This document shows positions 52,551 to 61,487 of a DNA stretch of 64,000 bases, one piece after another (the first letter of the stretch is position 1; every line of letters begins with the position of its first letter). Under the pieces are notes generated by a model that was not told the origin of the DNA, searched no databases, and was given only the letters and a program-made list of their open reading frames with translations. The position numbers and the translations under genes are program-made. Source of the stretch: Spirochaetia bacterium (GTDB lineage: Bacteria > Spirochaetota > Spirochaetia > CAKZLE01); NCBI GenBank assembly GCA_021736385.1, contig JAIPFY010000002.1, positions 35,780-99,779 of the forward strand, given 5' to 3'.

Positions 52551-53306
52551 ATGAGATTTATGATACGTATCGATTTTACTGTATTGAATACACGTGAGAG
52601 ACAGATCCATCAACGACTGCAGGAGGCTTCTGCCTCCTTGCCGACGTTGCGTATCGCGGATGCAGCTGCGTTGTGTGGCTGCTCTGTTTCCAAGATCTCA
52701 AAATTCACCAAACGATTGGGGTTTGTCAGCTTCAGGCACTATGTGGAGTTTCTCTATGGGAAAGAGCCTGTGAGCGGTAGTCGTTCACAGGAGTTGTCCA
52801 GAGTACAGCAATTCATCAGCCAGTTCGATGAGAGCCTTGTTGAAGAGATGATAGCGCTCATAGACAAGCATACGAGGATCCTGCTCTTTGGCTACGGGCC
52901 ATCGCTCTTGTGTGCCCAGTACATCGAGTATCGCCTGCGCACGTCTTGTCCCAAGGTAGTGATATCGGTCGTTGATGATCTGAGTGTTGCTACCATGACC
53001 GATACATCAACACTGCTGCTCATTTTCACCGTCACAGGTGCCTATAGGGATTTCAAGCCAACATATAACGCTGCTTCACGCAATGGTGCACAGGTGGTCA
53101 TCGTTGCACAGAACTACAACATCTCCCTGATCGATCAGTGTGATAAGATCTTTTTTTTGACCGAGAATCCCAACCCTGAAGATATAGCGCCCTATGAGCA
53201 GTCAAGAACTCTCTTCTTTATCTTCATGGAAGAGGTGATCCAACGCATAGCTCGCAGTAGGGCGGAAACACTGCAAAGCGATACCAAAAAGATTAAGTCT
53301 GACTGA
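52551..53306 (+). CDS. MurR/RpiR-family transcriptional regulator (HTH + SIS)
   Basis: N-terminal HTH LRIADAAALCGCSVSKISKFTKRLGFVSFRHY; SIS-like RILLFGYGPSLLCAQYIEYRL. Confidence 0.88.
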   Translation: MRFMIRIDFTVLNTRERQIHQRLQEASASLPTLRIADAAALCGCSVSKISKFTKRLGFVSFRHYVEFLYGKEPVSGSRSQELSRVQQFISQFDESLVEEMIALIDKHTRILLFGYGPSLLCAQYIEYRLRTSCPKVVISVVDDLSVATMTDTSTLLLIFTVTGAYRDFKPTYNAASRNGAQVVIVAQNYNISLIDQCDKIFFLTENPNPEDIAPYEQSRTLFFIFMEEVIQRIARSRAETLQSDTKKIKSD

Positions 53307-54295
53307 CATGCTACACCTGTGGGGTATGTTGCGAGCAATCTGATAGACTGTTCTTACCCATAGATGGTAGATCCTCTGGGATAGAGATACCACAGGGCAG
53401 GTACCTGAGTAGAGGTGCAGAATCTGAGGTGGAGTATGAGAAGTACGCAGGAAACAGGACCGGTATGAGCCGAGCTGAAGGTGTGTCCCTGAGACGGTAG
53501 GGACCGTGATAGGACGGACTGGCAGCGGATATGGACCTTGCAGTGAAACGGGGTGAGATGCACCCGATCGAATCCTCTATCAGTAGGCTTCAGGAAAGGC
53601 TTGTCCCTCGGCAGAAAAGATGTCGTGCAGAAAACCAGCTTGTGGACCACCAGAGGGTGAGATGCACTGCAGGACATGGACTATCGGTTACCGCCTGATT
53701 ATTTGCGAACTCTAAACGCGAAACGTAAGCATACCGTTGAACCGGGAGCATCAGTGATGGTCTTTCCTCGTTTCTCCTGCCGGAGTTGCAGCCTGCTCTG
53801 GGAGTGTGGGAGCGGGTCTGCCTGTCCTGCGATCTTATCCCGATCATCTGCTGTACGGGTATTCAGGACGGGGAATAGCCCTCTTCATCGCTACGTATGT
53901 TGATATCCCTTCTCCTGTCAGAGATGCTTCACGAAGCGGCGGTCAAAACGCCAGACTGTGATGCTGCATTTTCTTGGGTGATCGGTCTAAGCTCCTCAAG
54001 GGAAGAATGCTCATGTGCGGGGTATTCTCTCTGTCAGAATTTCAGGTTCGAATGGTTATTATGCTAAACGCTACAGAGGATATGGCCCATACAGTATTAC
54101 TTCGCATGCTCAGCTGTTTACGTATCCAGGAATTTTGGATAGGTATATAACATGTTGTAATATATGCTTTTGATTTTCGATATACTATATAGAACCTGTA
54201 TAATACTATTTATCTTTCGGGGCTTGATGTTCTGAAGATTAGGATTTATAATAGTATAGATAATTAGTGTACAAAATATAAAAAGGAGAAAGATT

Positions 54296-55801
54296 ATGAA
54301 AAAGATAATGGTAACTAGCCTTTTGTTGATCGCAGTGGTTTTTGCACTGCCAGCAGGTGGCCAGCAGGAAGCAGATGAGAGCATGATCATACGGGTTGCT
54401 GAACAGGTTCCAAACCTGCTGACCATCGGTTCATGGGACGGTCAGGCGTTTTCGCTCAACGGATCCATCTACGACTATCTGGTAGAGGTTGATGCACATA
54501 CGGGAGAACTCGTCCCTTCAATGGCAACTGGTTGGAATTCTCCAGATGGAATCGTGTGGACGTTTACACTGCGAAAGGGAATCACCTTTCACGACGGAAG
54601 TGATTTTACCGCAGAGGATGTCGTCTTTACGATCAAGAGGACACAGGATAAACAGCTTGGACACTTGAAAGCAGAAGATTTCAAGATCGTTGATCGTATC
54701 ATAGCGGTTGATGACTACACAGTCGAAATCACATTGAATACGCCTAATCCAACCTTCGTATATCTGCTTACAGATTATAATATGGCAATGCTCTCCTCTG
54801 AGTATGACTATGCTTCCAAGGGAGAGACTAATCCCATGGGTTCAGGCCCATTTAAGCTTGAGCGACTCATCCCCAAGGAATCAGCAGTGCTCACAGCTTT
54901 TGATAATTACTGGAACGAAGGATATCCGATAGCAGATGAGCTTCATATCTATTTTGTTCCCGATATCGATGCAAGTGTTTCGCTGCTGGAGTCAGGGGAA
55001 GTGGATATCGTTACACAGATCAATCCAACTCTGAAGAACCGGTTGGAGGCACAGGATGGTTTCACTGTCGTTGCTCCCTACCAGGAATCAAGAATCGTTG
55101 CTATGCGAACCGATCAGGAGCCCTTTGATGATAATCGTGTGAGACTTGCACTGAAATACACTATGGATCCTGAGGTCCTTGCTCTGGCATCACAGGGGAT
55201 CATCGGTGAGTCTGTGTTCTACAATGAAAATCCATTAGTGAACACCCTTGCGCAGCACAAGGAAATCCCTCACAGAGGAAGAGATATCGCTAAGGCCAAA
55301 GAGCTTCTGGCTCAGGCTGGTTATCCGAATGGTCTTACGGTAGATCTGTATTATCCTTCAGATCACCCCTATAGTTCTGAACTTGCTCAAACCATCAAGG
55401 AATTGGCAGCACCTGCGGGATTCGATCTGAAACTCAATGGTTCCCCAAGAGATATTTACCTTTCTCAGTACTGGCTCAATGGAACGATACAGCTTACAGG
55501 TTGGGGAGTTCGTGTGGATCCTACCATGCTGCTTAGACTTGCCTACTACTCAGGTGCTCCCTGGAATGAATCTCATCTGAGCAATCCTGAGGTCGATAGA
55601 CTGATCGATGCGATCAGCTCTGAAGTTGATAACCAGAAACGGATGGAGTTCTATGCTGAACTGCAGGATGTGTTCTTCGAAGAAGGACCGATCATCAACA
55701 TTCAGGTTCCATACCTCGTTGGTCTCAATGCTGCTTTATCAGATTACCGACAGCCCATTACCATGCTTCCACAGCTTGAGTATGCTTCAATTGAACAATA
55801 A
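54296..55801 (+). CDS. ABC transporter solute-binding protein, family 5 (peptide/nickel type)
   Basis: Signal sequence; VWTFTLRKGITFHDGSDFTAEDVVFTIKR; MGSGPFKLERLIPKESAVLTAFDNYW. Confidence 0.93.
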   Translation: MKKIMVTSLLLIAVVFALPAGGQQEADESMIIRVAEQVPNLLTIGSWDGQAFSLNGSIYDYLVEVDAHTGELVPSMATGWNSPDGIVWTFTLRKGITFHDGSDFTAEDVVFTIKRTQDKQLGHLKAEDFKIVDRIIAVDDYTVEITLNTPNPTFVYLLTDYNMAMLSSEYDYASKGETNPMGSGPFKLERLIPKESAVLTAFDNYWNEGYPIADELHIYFVPDIDASVSLLESGEVDIVTQINPTLKNRLEAQDGFTVVAPYQESRIVAMRTDQEPFDDNRVRLALKYTMDPEVLALASQGIIGESVFYNENPLVNTLAQHKEIPHRGRDIAKAKELLAQAGYPNGLTVDLYYPSDHPYSSELAQTIKELAAPAGFDLKLNGSPRDIYLSQYWLNGTIQLTGWGVRVDPTMLLRLAYYSGAPWNESHLSNPEVDRLIDAISSEVDNQKRMEFYAELQDVFFEEGPIINIQVPYLVGLNAALSDYRQPITMLPQLEYASIEQ

Positions 55802-55813
55802 GGGGAGACAAAG

Positions 55814-56779
55814 ATGAGTTTCATGAAACGCTTTCTATCAAGATTGGGTTTCATGGCTCTCACGGTTGTCGCCATGTCCTTCCTGATCTTCTTGTTAGTG
55901 GAGATCATGCCGGGGGACGTGGCGCAGACTGTACTGGGGCAAGCAGCCACTGAAGAATCAGTGGCTGCCCTGAGAGAAACCATGAAACTGAATGACCCCT
56001 TGATGGTGCGCTACGGCAGGTGGGCAAGCGGGTATATCCAGGGAGATCTTGGCGAATCCCTCTACATGCGGGGTGTGCAGATCAATTCCATCTTCTGGAG
56101 AAGAGTCGGACATTCTATGCTGCTGGCTCTCAGTGCTCTGATATTCTACGTTCCTCTTTCGATCTTCCTGGGGGTATTAGCCGGAGTCAGGGCTGGGAAG
56201 TTCTCTGATTCGGTTATCTCGTTCTTGGGGTTGGCCACCATGGCGTTGCCTGAATTTGTTTCAGGGATACTGCTTATAACAGTCTTTTCCGTGAATCTGA
56301 ATCTTTTGCCTCTCACAAGCGTCATACCCATAGGGCAGACTCTGTGGCAGAATCTTGAGATTCTGGTATTGCCTGCATGTTCGATCACCTTTGTGATGTT
56401 CGGGTATGTGTCCCGTATGCAGAGATCTTCCATGATCGGAGTCATGAATTCAGATTATGTGAGAGCGGCGATTCTTAAAGGCATGCCTAAACGGTATGTG
56501 ATCTTCAGACATGCCCTTAAGAATGCGTTATTGCCGACGATAACTATTATTGGTATGAATATGGGTTGGCTGTTCGGAGGACTCATAGTGGTTGAGACTC
56601 TTTTCGGGTTTCCCGGGCTGGGGTCACTTACCATGACCGCGATCAAGACTCGTGATATACCGCTCATTGAGGCCTGTGTACTTTTTATCACGATCATCTT
56701 TGTGTTCTCTACGTTTATTACAGATATGATGTACTCATTTCTCAATCCGAAGATCAGGTTTAAGAGGGAGGACCTATGA
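55814..56779 (+). CDS. ABC transporter permease (DppB/OppB type)
   Basis: FLARL-type start, EIMPGDVAQTVLG, YVRAAILKGMPKRYVIFRHALKNALLPTITIIGM. Confidence 0.94.
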   Translation: MSFMKRFLSRLGFMALTVVAMSFLIFLLVEIMPGDVAQTVLGQAATEESVAALRETMKLNDPLMVRYGRWASGYIQGDLGESLYMRGVQINSIFWRRVGHSMLLALSALIFYVPLSIFLGVLAGVRAGKFSDSVISFLGLATMALPEFVSGILLITVFSVNLNLLPLTSVIPIGQTLWQNLEILVLPACSITFVMFGYVSRMQRSSMIGVMNSDYVRAAILKGMPKRYVIFRHALKNALLPTITIIGMNMGWLFGGLIVVETLFGFPGLGSLTMTAIKTRDIPLIEACVLFITIIFVFSTFITDMMYSFLNPKIRFKREDL

Positions 56780-57606
56780 ACACATTCTATCTGCAGCTTA
56801 AGAAGAGTCCTCTGGCTATCATCGGACTTTCGATCCTCTTGTTATGGATCTTTGCCGCTCTATTCGGACCCTCACTAGTCTCATACACCTACACTGAGAT
56901 GGATATGCATAATCAGTTGGTATCTCCGGGTGAGCAGGGTCACCTGCTCGGGACCGATGCGCTTGGAAGAGATGTGTTTTCCAGGATCATATACGGAAGT
57001 AGAACGATCCTTACCGTCGCTTTGCTCACAAGTCTCCTCTCGTCGTTTGCGGGGATCATTATCGGGTTCATCGCTGGGTATTTCGGGGGGCTCGTCGATA
57101 CGTTCTTTCTTAGGATCATGGATATTCTTATGGCCATACCACCACTTGTCCTATCCATGGTGGTCCTTGGTATTTTGGGGAATTCGACGATTTTGAGCCT
57201 TACCATCATCGTCTCCATAGCCTACACCCCGGCCACAGCACGAGTTGCTCGAGGCGCTTTACTCACGTGCAAGAACACCGAGTATGTGGATGCAGCAAGA
57301 ATACGAGGTGAATCTAACATCTTCATCATGTTCGTTGAGATCCTGCCTAATACGATAGGTCCAGTGATCGTTGAGATAACCGCACGGTTTGCATACTCGA
57401 TCATGATGATAGCATCTCTGGGTTTCCTTGGAGTCGGCTTACAACCTCCGACTCCTGACTGGGGAATGATGGTGATCGAGAATAAGTCGATTATACGAAG
57501 TGCTCCCTGGACGGTTGTGTATCCTTCACTTGCAATTGCCTCTCTGGTCATTGCGATATCTCTGTTTTCTGATTTTCTCAGCAAGGTGATGATCAATGAA
57601 AACTGA
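56776..57606 (+). CDS. ABC transporter permease (DppC/OppC type)
   Basis: HLLGTDALGRDVFSRIIYGSRTILTVALL; EYVDAARIRGESNIFIMFVEILPNTIGPVIVE. Confidence 0.94.
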   Translation: MNTFYLQLKKSPLAIIGLSILLLWIFAALFGPSLVSYTYTEMDMHNQLVSPGEQGHLLGTDALGRDVFSRIIYGSRTILTVALLTSLLSSFAGIIIGFIAGYFGGLVDTFFLRIMDILMAIPPLVLSMVVLGILGNSTILSLTIIVSIAYTPATARVARGALLTCKNTEYVDAARIRGESNIFIMFVEILPNTIGPVIVEITARFAYSIMMIASLGFLGVGLQPPTPDWGMMVIENKSIIRSAPWTVVYPSLAIASLVIAISLFSDFLSKVMINEN

Positions 57607-59617
57607 AAATGTATTAGAAATCAAAGAATTGAATGTTCACTATACCACACTCACGACTACCGTGGTGGCACTCAAAGACGTTTCCCTGCACGTAGGTCCG
57701 AAAGAGGCCCTTGGAATCATAGGGGAGTCTGGTTGTGGGAAAAGTACTCTTTCCTATGCGATCATGGATTATCTTCCGCTCAATGGAGCAAGTACCGGAC
57801 AGATCTTGTTCAAGGGAGAAGACTTGCTTGCTCTCAGTAATAAGGAGATGCAGAAGTTTCGCGGAAACAGGATCGCCATGGTGTATCAGAATCCCTATTC
57901 AAGCTTGAACCCTTCTTTGACCATAGGATTTCAGCTTGAAGAAGTGACGATGTTCCACAGGGGCTTTACTCGTGAGAAGGCAAGAGAGACGGCGATCGAA
58001 ACATTGATCGACCTTCACCTGGGTGATGCTGTGGGGATCGTAAAGCGGTATCCTCATCAGATAAGCGGTGGTATGCAGCAGAGGATATGTATAGCTATGG
58101 CACTGCTGTGCAGGCCTGATCTCATGATCCTTGATGAGCCGACGACGGCCCTTGACGTAACTACTGAAGCTGTGATTCTCGACCTGATTCTGGAACTGAA
58201 AGAGAAGTATGATATGTCTATGATCTATATCTCTCATGATATCGGGGTAGTGAATAAGGTATCCGATAGGATTGCCATCATGTACCGGGGCGAGGTCGTT
58301 GAGACAGGGGATAAAAAAGCTATTTTCGATGATCCACAACACCCCTACACCCGGGCCCTGATCAACTGTATTCCCCGATCGGGAGTAGTCAAAGAGCATG
58401 TGAAACTCAATACCATACCGGGCTATGTGACACGAAGGAGTGCTGAGGAGTCCGGGTGTCCGTTTGTTGCCCGCTGTGAACAAAAGAATTCAACGTGTGA
58501 AGAGCAGTATGGGATGAAAGAATGGGCAGAAAACCATTATACAGCCTGTGACAGAGCGTATGCAACAGATGTACCAGCTAAAAAACTGCAGGTAGATGAG
58601 GGGAGTATCCCTGATACCGGAGATGCGGAGCATAAGAATGTGCTTGAACTTGATAATGTATACCGCTACTTTGGGCACGCAGGTAAGCGAGTTCGAGCAG
58701 TCGATGGTATAAATCTTACGATGGAACGGAACTCTGTCCTTGGGGTAGTTGGGGAATCAGGATGTGGCAAAAGCACTATGGGGCACACCGTGACGGGGCT
58801 CTATCCTCCTACAAAAGGACGAATACTCTTCGACGGAACAGATATCTCTGTTTCATGGAGGAAAAGATCACCGGATGTGCTGAAAAATCTTCAGTTGATA
58901 TTTCAGAATCCCGGACGGTCTCTCAACCCATCCTTTACCCTTGAGCAGATTATCGGAAGACCGATGAAGAAGCTGCTTGGGATCGAATCAAAACAAGAAC
59001 GTCGTAAATTGATCATCGATATTCTGAAGAAAGTCGACCTGGGTGAAGAATATATTTCCAGAAAACCTAAACAGCTTTCTGGAGGAGAGATGCAGCGGGC
59101 TGCAGTAGCTCGAGCATTTTCTATTTCACCGAATCTGCTTGTATGTGATGAGCCGACCTCTGCTTTGGATGCCTCTGTTCAGGCCTCTGTGCTGAATCTA
59201 CTGGTGGACCTGCAAAAAGAAAGCGGTGCATCCTATATGTTCATCTCACATGATCTGAATGTGATTAATTATCTCAGCGATCAGATCATGGTGATGTATT
59301 TGGGACGTATCTGCGAATATGGTACGAAAAACGAGGTGGTGGGTTCTCCGCATCACCCCTATACTGAGGCGCTTCTATCAGCAGTTCCAGATGTTGATCC
59401 GACGAAAACTCGCGGGACCATACGCCTGAAAGGTGCACCACCCAATCCGACTCAAAAGATCGTCGGCTGCCCGTTTTCCGGAAGATGCCACCGCAAGATC
59501 GGAAAGATCTGTGATACGACACCACCTCCAAAAGTGGATATATCAGAGACGCACTATGTGTACTGCCATCTTCCACCGCATGAGATGGATATCATCGCCA
59601 CGAAAAAGGGCATGTAA
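57596..59617 (+). CDS. Fused dual ATP-binding protein of a dipeptide/oligopeptide-type ABC transporter (DppD-DppF fusion)
   Basis: Two Walker A motifs (GESGCGKSTLSYA, GESGCGKSTMGHT), two signature motifs (ISGGMQQR, LSGGEMQR), two C-terminal oligopeptide-transport Cys regions. Confidence 0.94.
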   Translation: MKTENVLEIKELNVHYTTLTTTVVALKDVSLHVGPKEALGIIGESGCGKSTLSYAIMDYLPLNGASTGQILFKGEDLLALSNKEMQKFRGNRIAMVYQNPYSSLNPSLTIGFQLEEVTMFHRGFTREKARETAIETLIDLHLGDAVGIVKRYPHQISGGMQQRICIAMALLCRPDLMILDEPTTALDVTTEAVILDLILELKEKYDMSMIYISHDIGVVNKVSDRIAIMYRGEVVETGDKKAIFDDPQHPYTRALINCIPRSGVVKEHVKLNTIPGYVTRRSAEESGCPFVARCEQKNSTCEEQYGMKEWAENHYTACDRAYATDVPAKKLQVDEGSIPDTGDAEHKNVLELDNVYRYFGHAGKRVRAVDGINLTMERNSVLGVVGESGCGKSTMGHTVTGLYPPTKGRILFDGTDISVSWRKRSPDVLKNLQLIFQNPGRSLNPSFTLEQIIGRPMKKLLGIESKQERRKLIIDILKKVDLGEEYISRKPKQLSGGEMQRAAVARAFSISPNLLVCDEPTSALDASVQASVLNLLVDLQKESGASYMFISHDLNVINYLSDQIMVMYLGRICEYGTKNEVVGSPHHPYTEALLSAVPDVDPTKTRGTIRLKGAPPNPTQKIVGCPFSGRCHRKIGKICDTTPPPKVDISETHYVYCHLPPHEMDIIATKKGM

Positions 59618-59668
59618 GAAATACCAGAGCACCCCCTGCGGTCCTCTGTATGATTGCTTCATCACTGG

Positions 59669-59704
59669 CACACCGCCCAACAGATCTATCTGTCAGGCGG
59701 TGTG
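59669..59704 (+). terminator. Bipartite hairpin after the ABC operon
   Basis: CACACCGCC-caACAGATctATCTGTca-GGCGGTGTG; no clear T-tract. Confidence 0.5.
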
Positions 59705-60044
59705 ATATCATCCTGTTTCTTTGCGATGTTCGTATTCCTGATACGGACAATGTCTTTTCCCGAAACTTCCGGGTGATATGAATCTCTCTCTCCTTGATAG
59801 GATGATCAGCGTTCTTTCTGTATCCAACTCCTGATTTCTGAAGCTGTTCCGTACCCTCTATCATATCTTGTCAGCACATGCTGCATAGTCTCATTGAATA
59901 GTGAAACCATTTTTGTGTAGTAAGGATTCTTTCTTAAACAGAGTTGCAGCCAAATGATCAGTGTCCTTGTTTCACTATCACGTAGTATCTATCTTCTGGT
60001 AGCATCAAGTATACGATACTGAAAGAACATGGCGTATTTGCATA

Positions 60045-60314
60045 TTAGATGGAGCGATACCACTCTGTATCCGCAATATAATCTAGTAGCCACATCTGAT
60101 GAATCACGAACAGATCTGCTGCTTCAAGATGGAACAGCGTATCTGTGTATCGATCTGTCATTCGAAGCAATTCGCCCTCAAGTTCTGTATCAGATACGAG
60201 AAAACGATCCCGTTCCGGTTTTGATATCCACTCAGAACTGTGTGGTATATGCAGAAGTAGGGGACTGCTGATCATAGTGATAAACTCAACTCTTCCCGTG
60301 ATCTCTTTTCTCAC
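60045..60314 (-). pseudogene. N-terminal fragment of an N-formylglutamate amidohydrolase-like gene
   Basis: SPLLLHIPHSSEWISKPERDRFLVSDTELEGELLRMTDRYTDTLF, then family similarity ends. Confidence 0.65.
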
Positions 60315-60487
60315 TTCTGGAACATATGCTTCACTCCTGTTCAGTATCTATAGTGTGAAAAACTACTTGAGTACATCAGATGGTAATGATCTCCTGTCAA
60401 TGAGGATATGGTACCATCCCTGTCGTATCAATGCCATACTGCCAAAACAGAATGCTCTGGCTATCAGTGTGAGAAGGATCTGGTAGG

Positions 60488-60880
60488 ATGAATTGGTCTT
60501 TGATCGAACCTGATACGAAGACTGCTCTGGTGCATTATCGAAAGAGAGACCGGGTGGAGAAGCAGTTCGACATGTTGAAGCATATGATCGATGAGAGAAG
60601 ACTGCGGACCAACGGTCCGACAGCTCATGAATCGATCGTCTTCATACGATTCCTTTCACTCATCATCACAGAATACGTAAGAACAGTCTTGAAGGATACA
60701 CCGATCAAGGAGAAGAAGGAATCTGCAAAGAGATGGATCACCAGGTATACAGTGGCTGAGGTATTTGACAGACTTGAATCCTATACTGAAGTCTCATTCA
60801 AGGGACGATACAAACCCATTCGACCTACGAAGACAAAGGCCCAAAGAGAGATATTCAAGATCTTCGAACTAGACCAATGA
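60488..60880 (+). pseudogene. C-terminal fragment of an IS1634/IS4-type DDE transposase
   Basis: ALVHYRKRDRVEKQFDMLKHMIDERRLRTNGPTAHESIVFIRFLSLIITEYV; no N-terminal catalytic part found in the adjacent sequence I read. Confidence 0.7.
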
Positions 60881-61210
60881 TCGCCTAGCTGTAATTGTTC
60901 GAGATTTCAGGGTGATATCTCATGAGTTATAGGACAAATGAAGAATGTACGATACACATTGTTTCCCTTTGACCAACTGGCTACGTACTTTTGGCATGAA
61001 CACCTCCTGCATCAGATAACTATTAAATGATACAGAATGAGAAATGTAATACCATAGTACATCGATACGTCTGTATGGTTGTGTAGCATATTATTACATT
61101 GAGAATGCAGGTTTCAAAGAGATTAACTTAGCTTTTTACTAGCGTAACAGTGATTTTAGGGTATACTGGTGTTAGACTGTATTCGTTATTAGTGTAATCT
61201 GACAGGTGAG

Positions 61211-61229
61211 ACCGTACATCATGTACGGT
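61211..61229 (+). terminator. Terminator-like hairpin upstream of the disrupted cupin gene
   Basis: ACCGTACAT-C-ATGTACGGT followed by TTCTTCT. Confidence 0.5.
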
Positions 61230-61284
61230 TTCTTCTACCGTAATGTGATTACGTAGTCATTTATTGAAAAGGAGCTTAAACTAT

Positions 61285-61292
61285 GAATTATG
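61285..61292. repeat. Target-site duplication, left copy (GAATTATG)
   Basis: Identical 8-mer at 63033-63040. Confidence 0.93.
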
Positions 61293-61487
61293 GTAACTAC
61301 TCAGGTACCCGCAAAAAGAATGCTTGAAAACTAGTGTAATTTTCAGCCATCTGGCCTCACGATTTCCAATATGAAGTCATGCACAGAAACTCTCAATTTG
61401 ATTAATATTTCTCGTATATATAACGATTTACTGTTGTAATTAGTGGCCTAAAATGCTATAGTAACTCCTATAAGGAAAAGGAATTGT

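Noticed and set aside
53354-53903. ORFs 53354-53677(-), 53590-53847(-), 53676-53903(+)
   Set aside because: Cys/Ser/Arg-rich, mutually overlapping, no recognisable domain; more consistent with non-coding DNA.
54025-54060. tRNA-like CAGGTTCGAATGG
   Set aside because: No complementary T stem and no cloverleaf around it.
53307-54110. Group II intron, RNase P RNA, tmRNA or SRP RNA identity for the structured stretch
   Set aside because: Expected signature sequences (domain V AGC/GUU, GAGGAAAGUC, tmRNA ends, SRP GGAAGG/AGCAG core) were not seen; left as unassigned.
59592-59864. Minus-strand ORF 59592-59864 as the continuation of the N-formylglutamate amidohydrolase
   Set aside because: No residues typical of the amidohydrolase C-terminal part; similarity ends near 60080.
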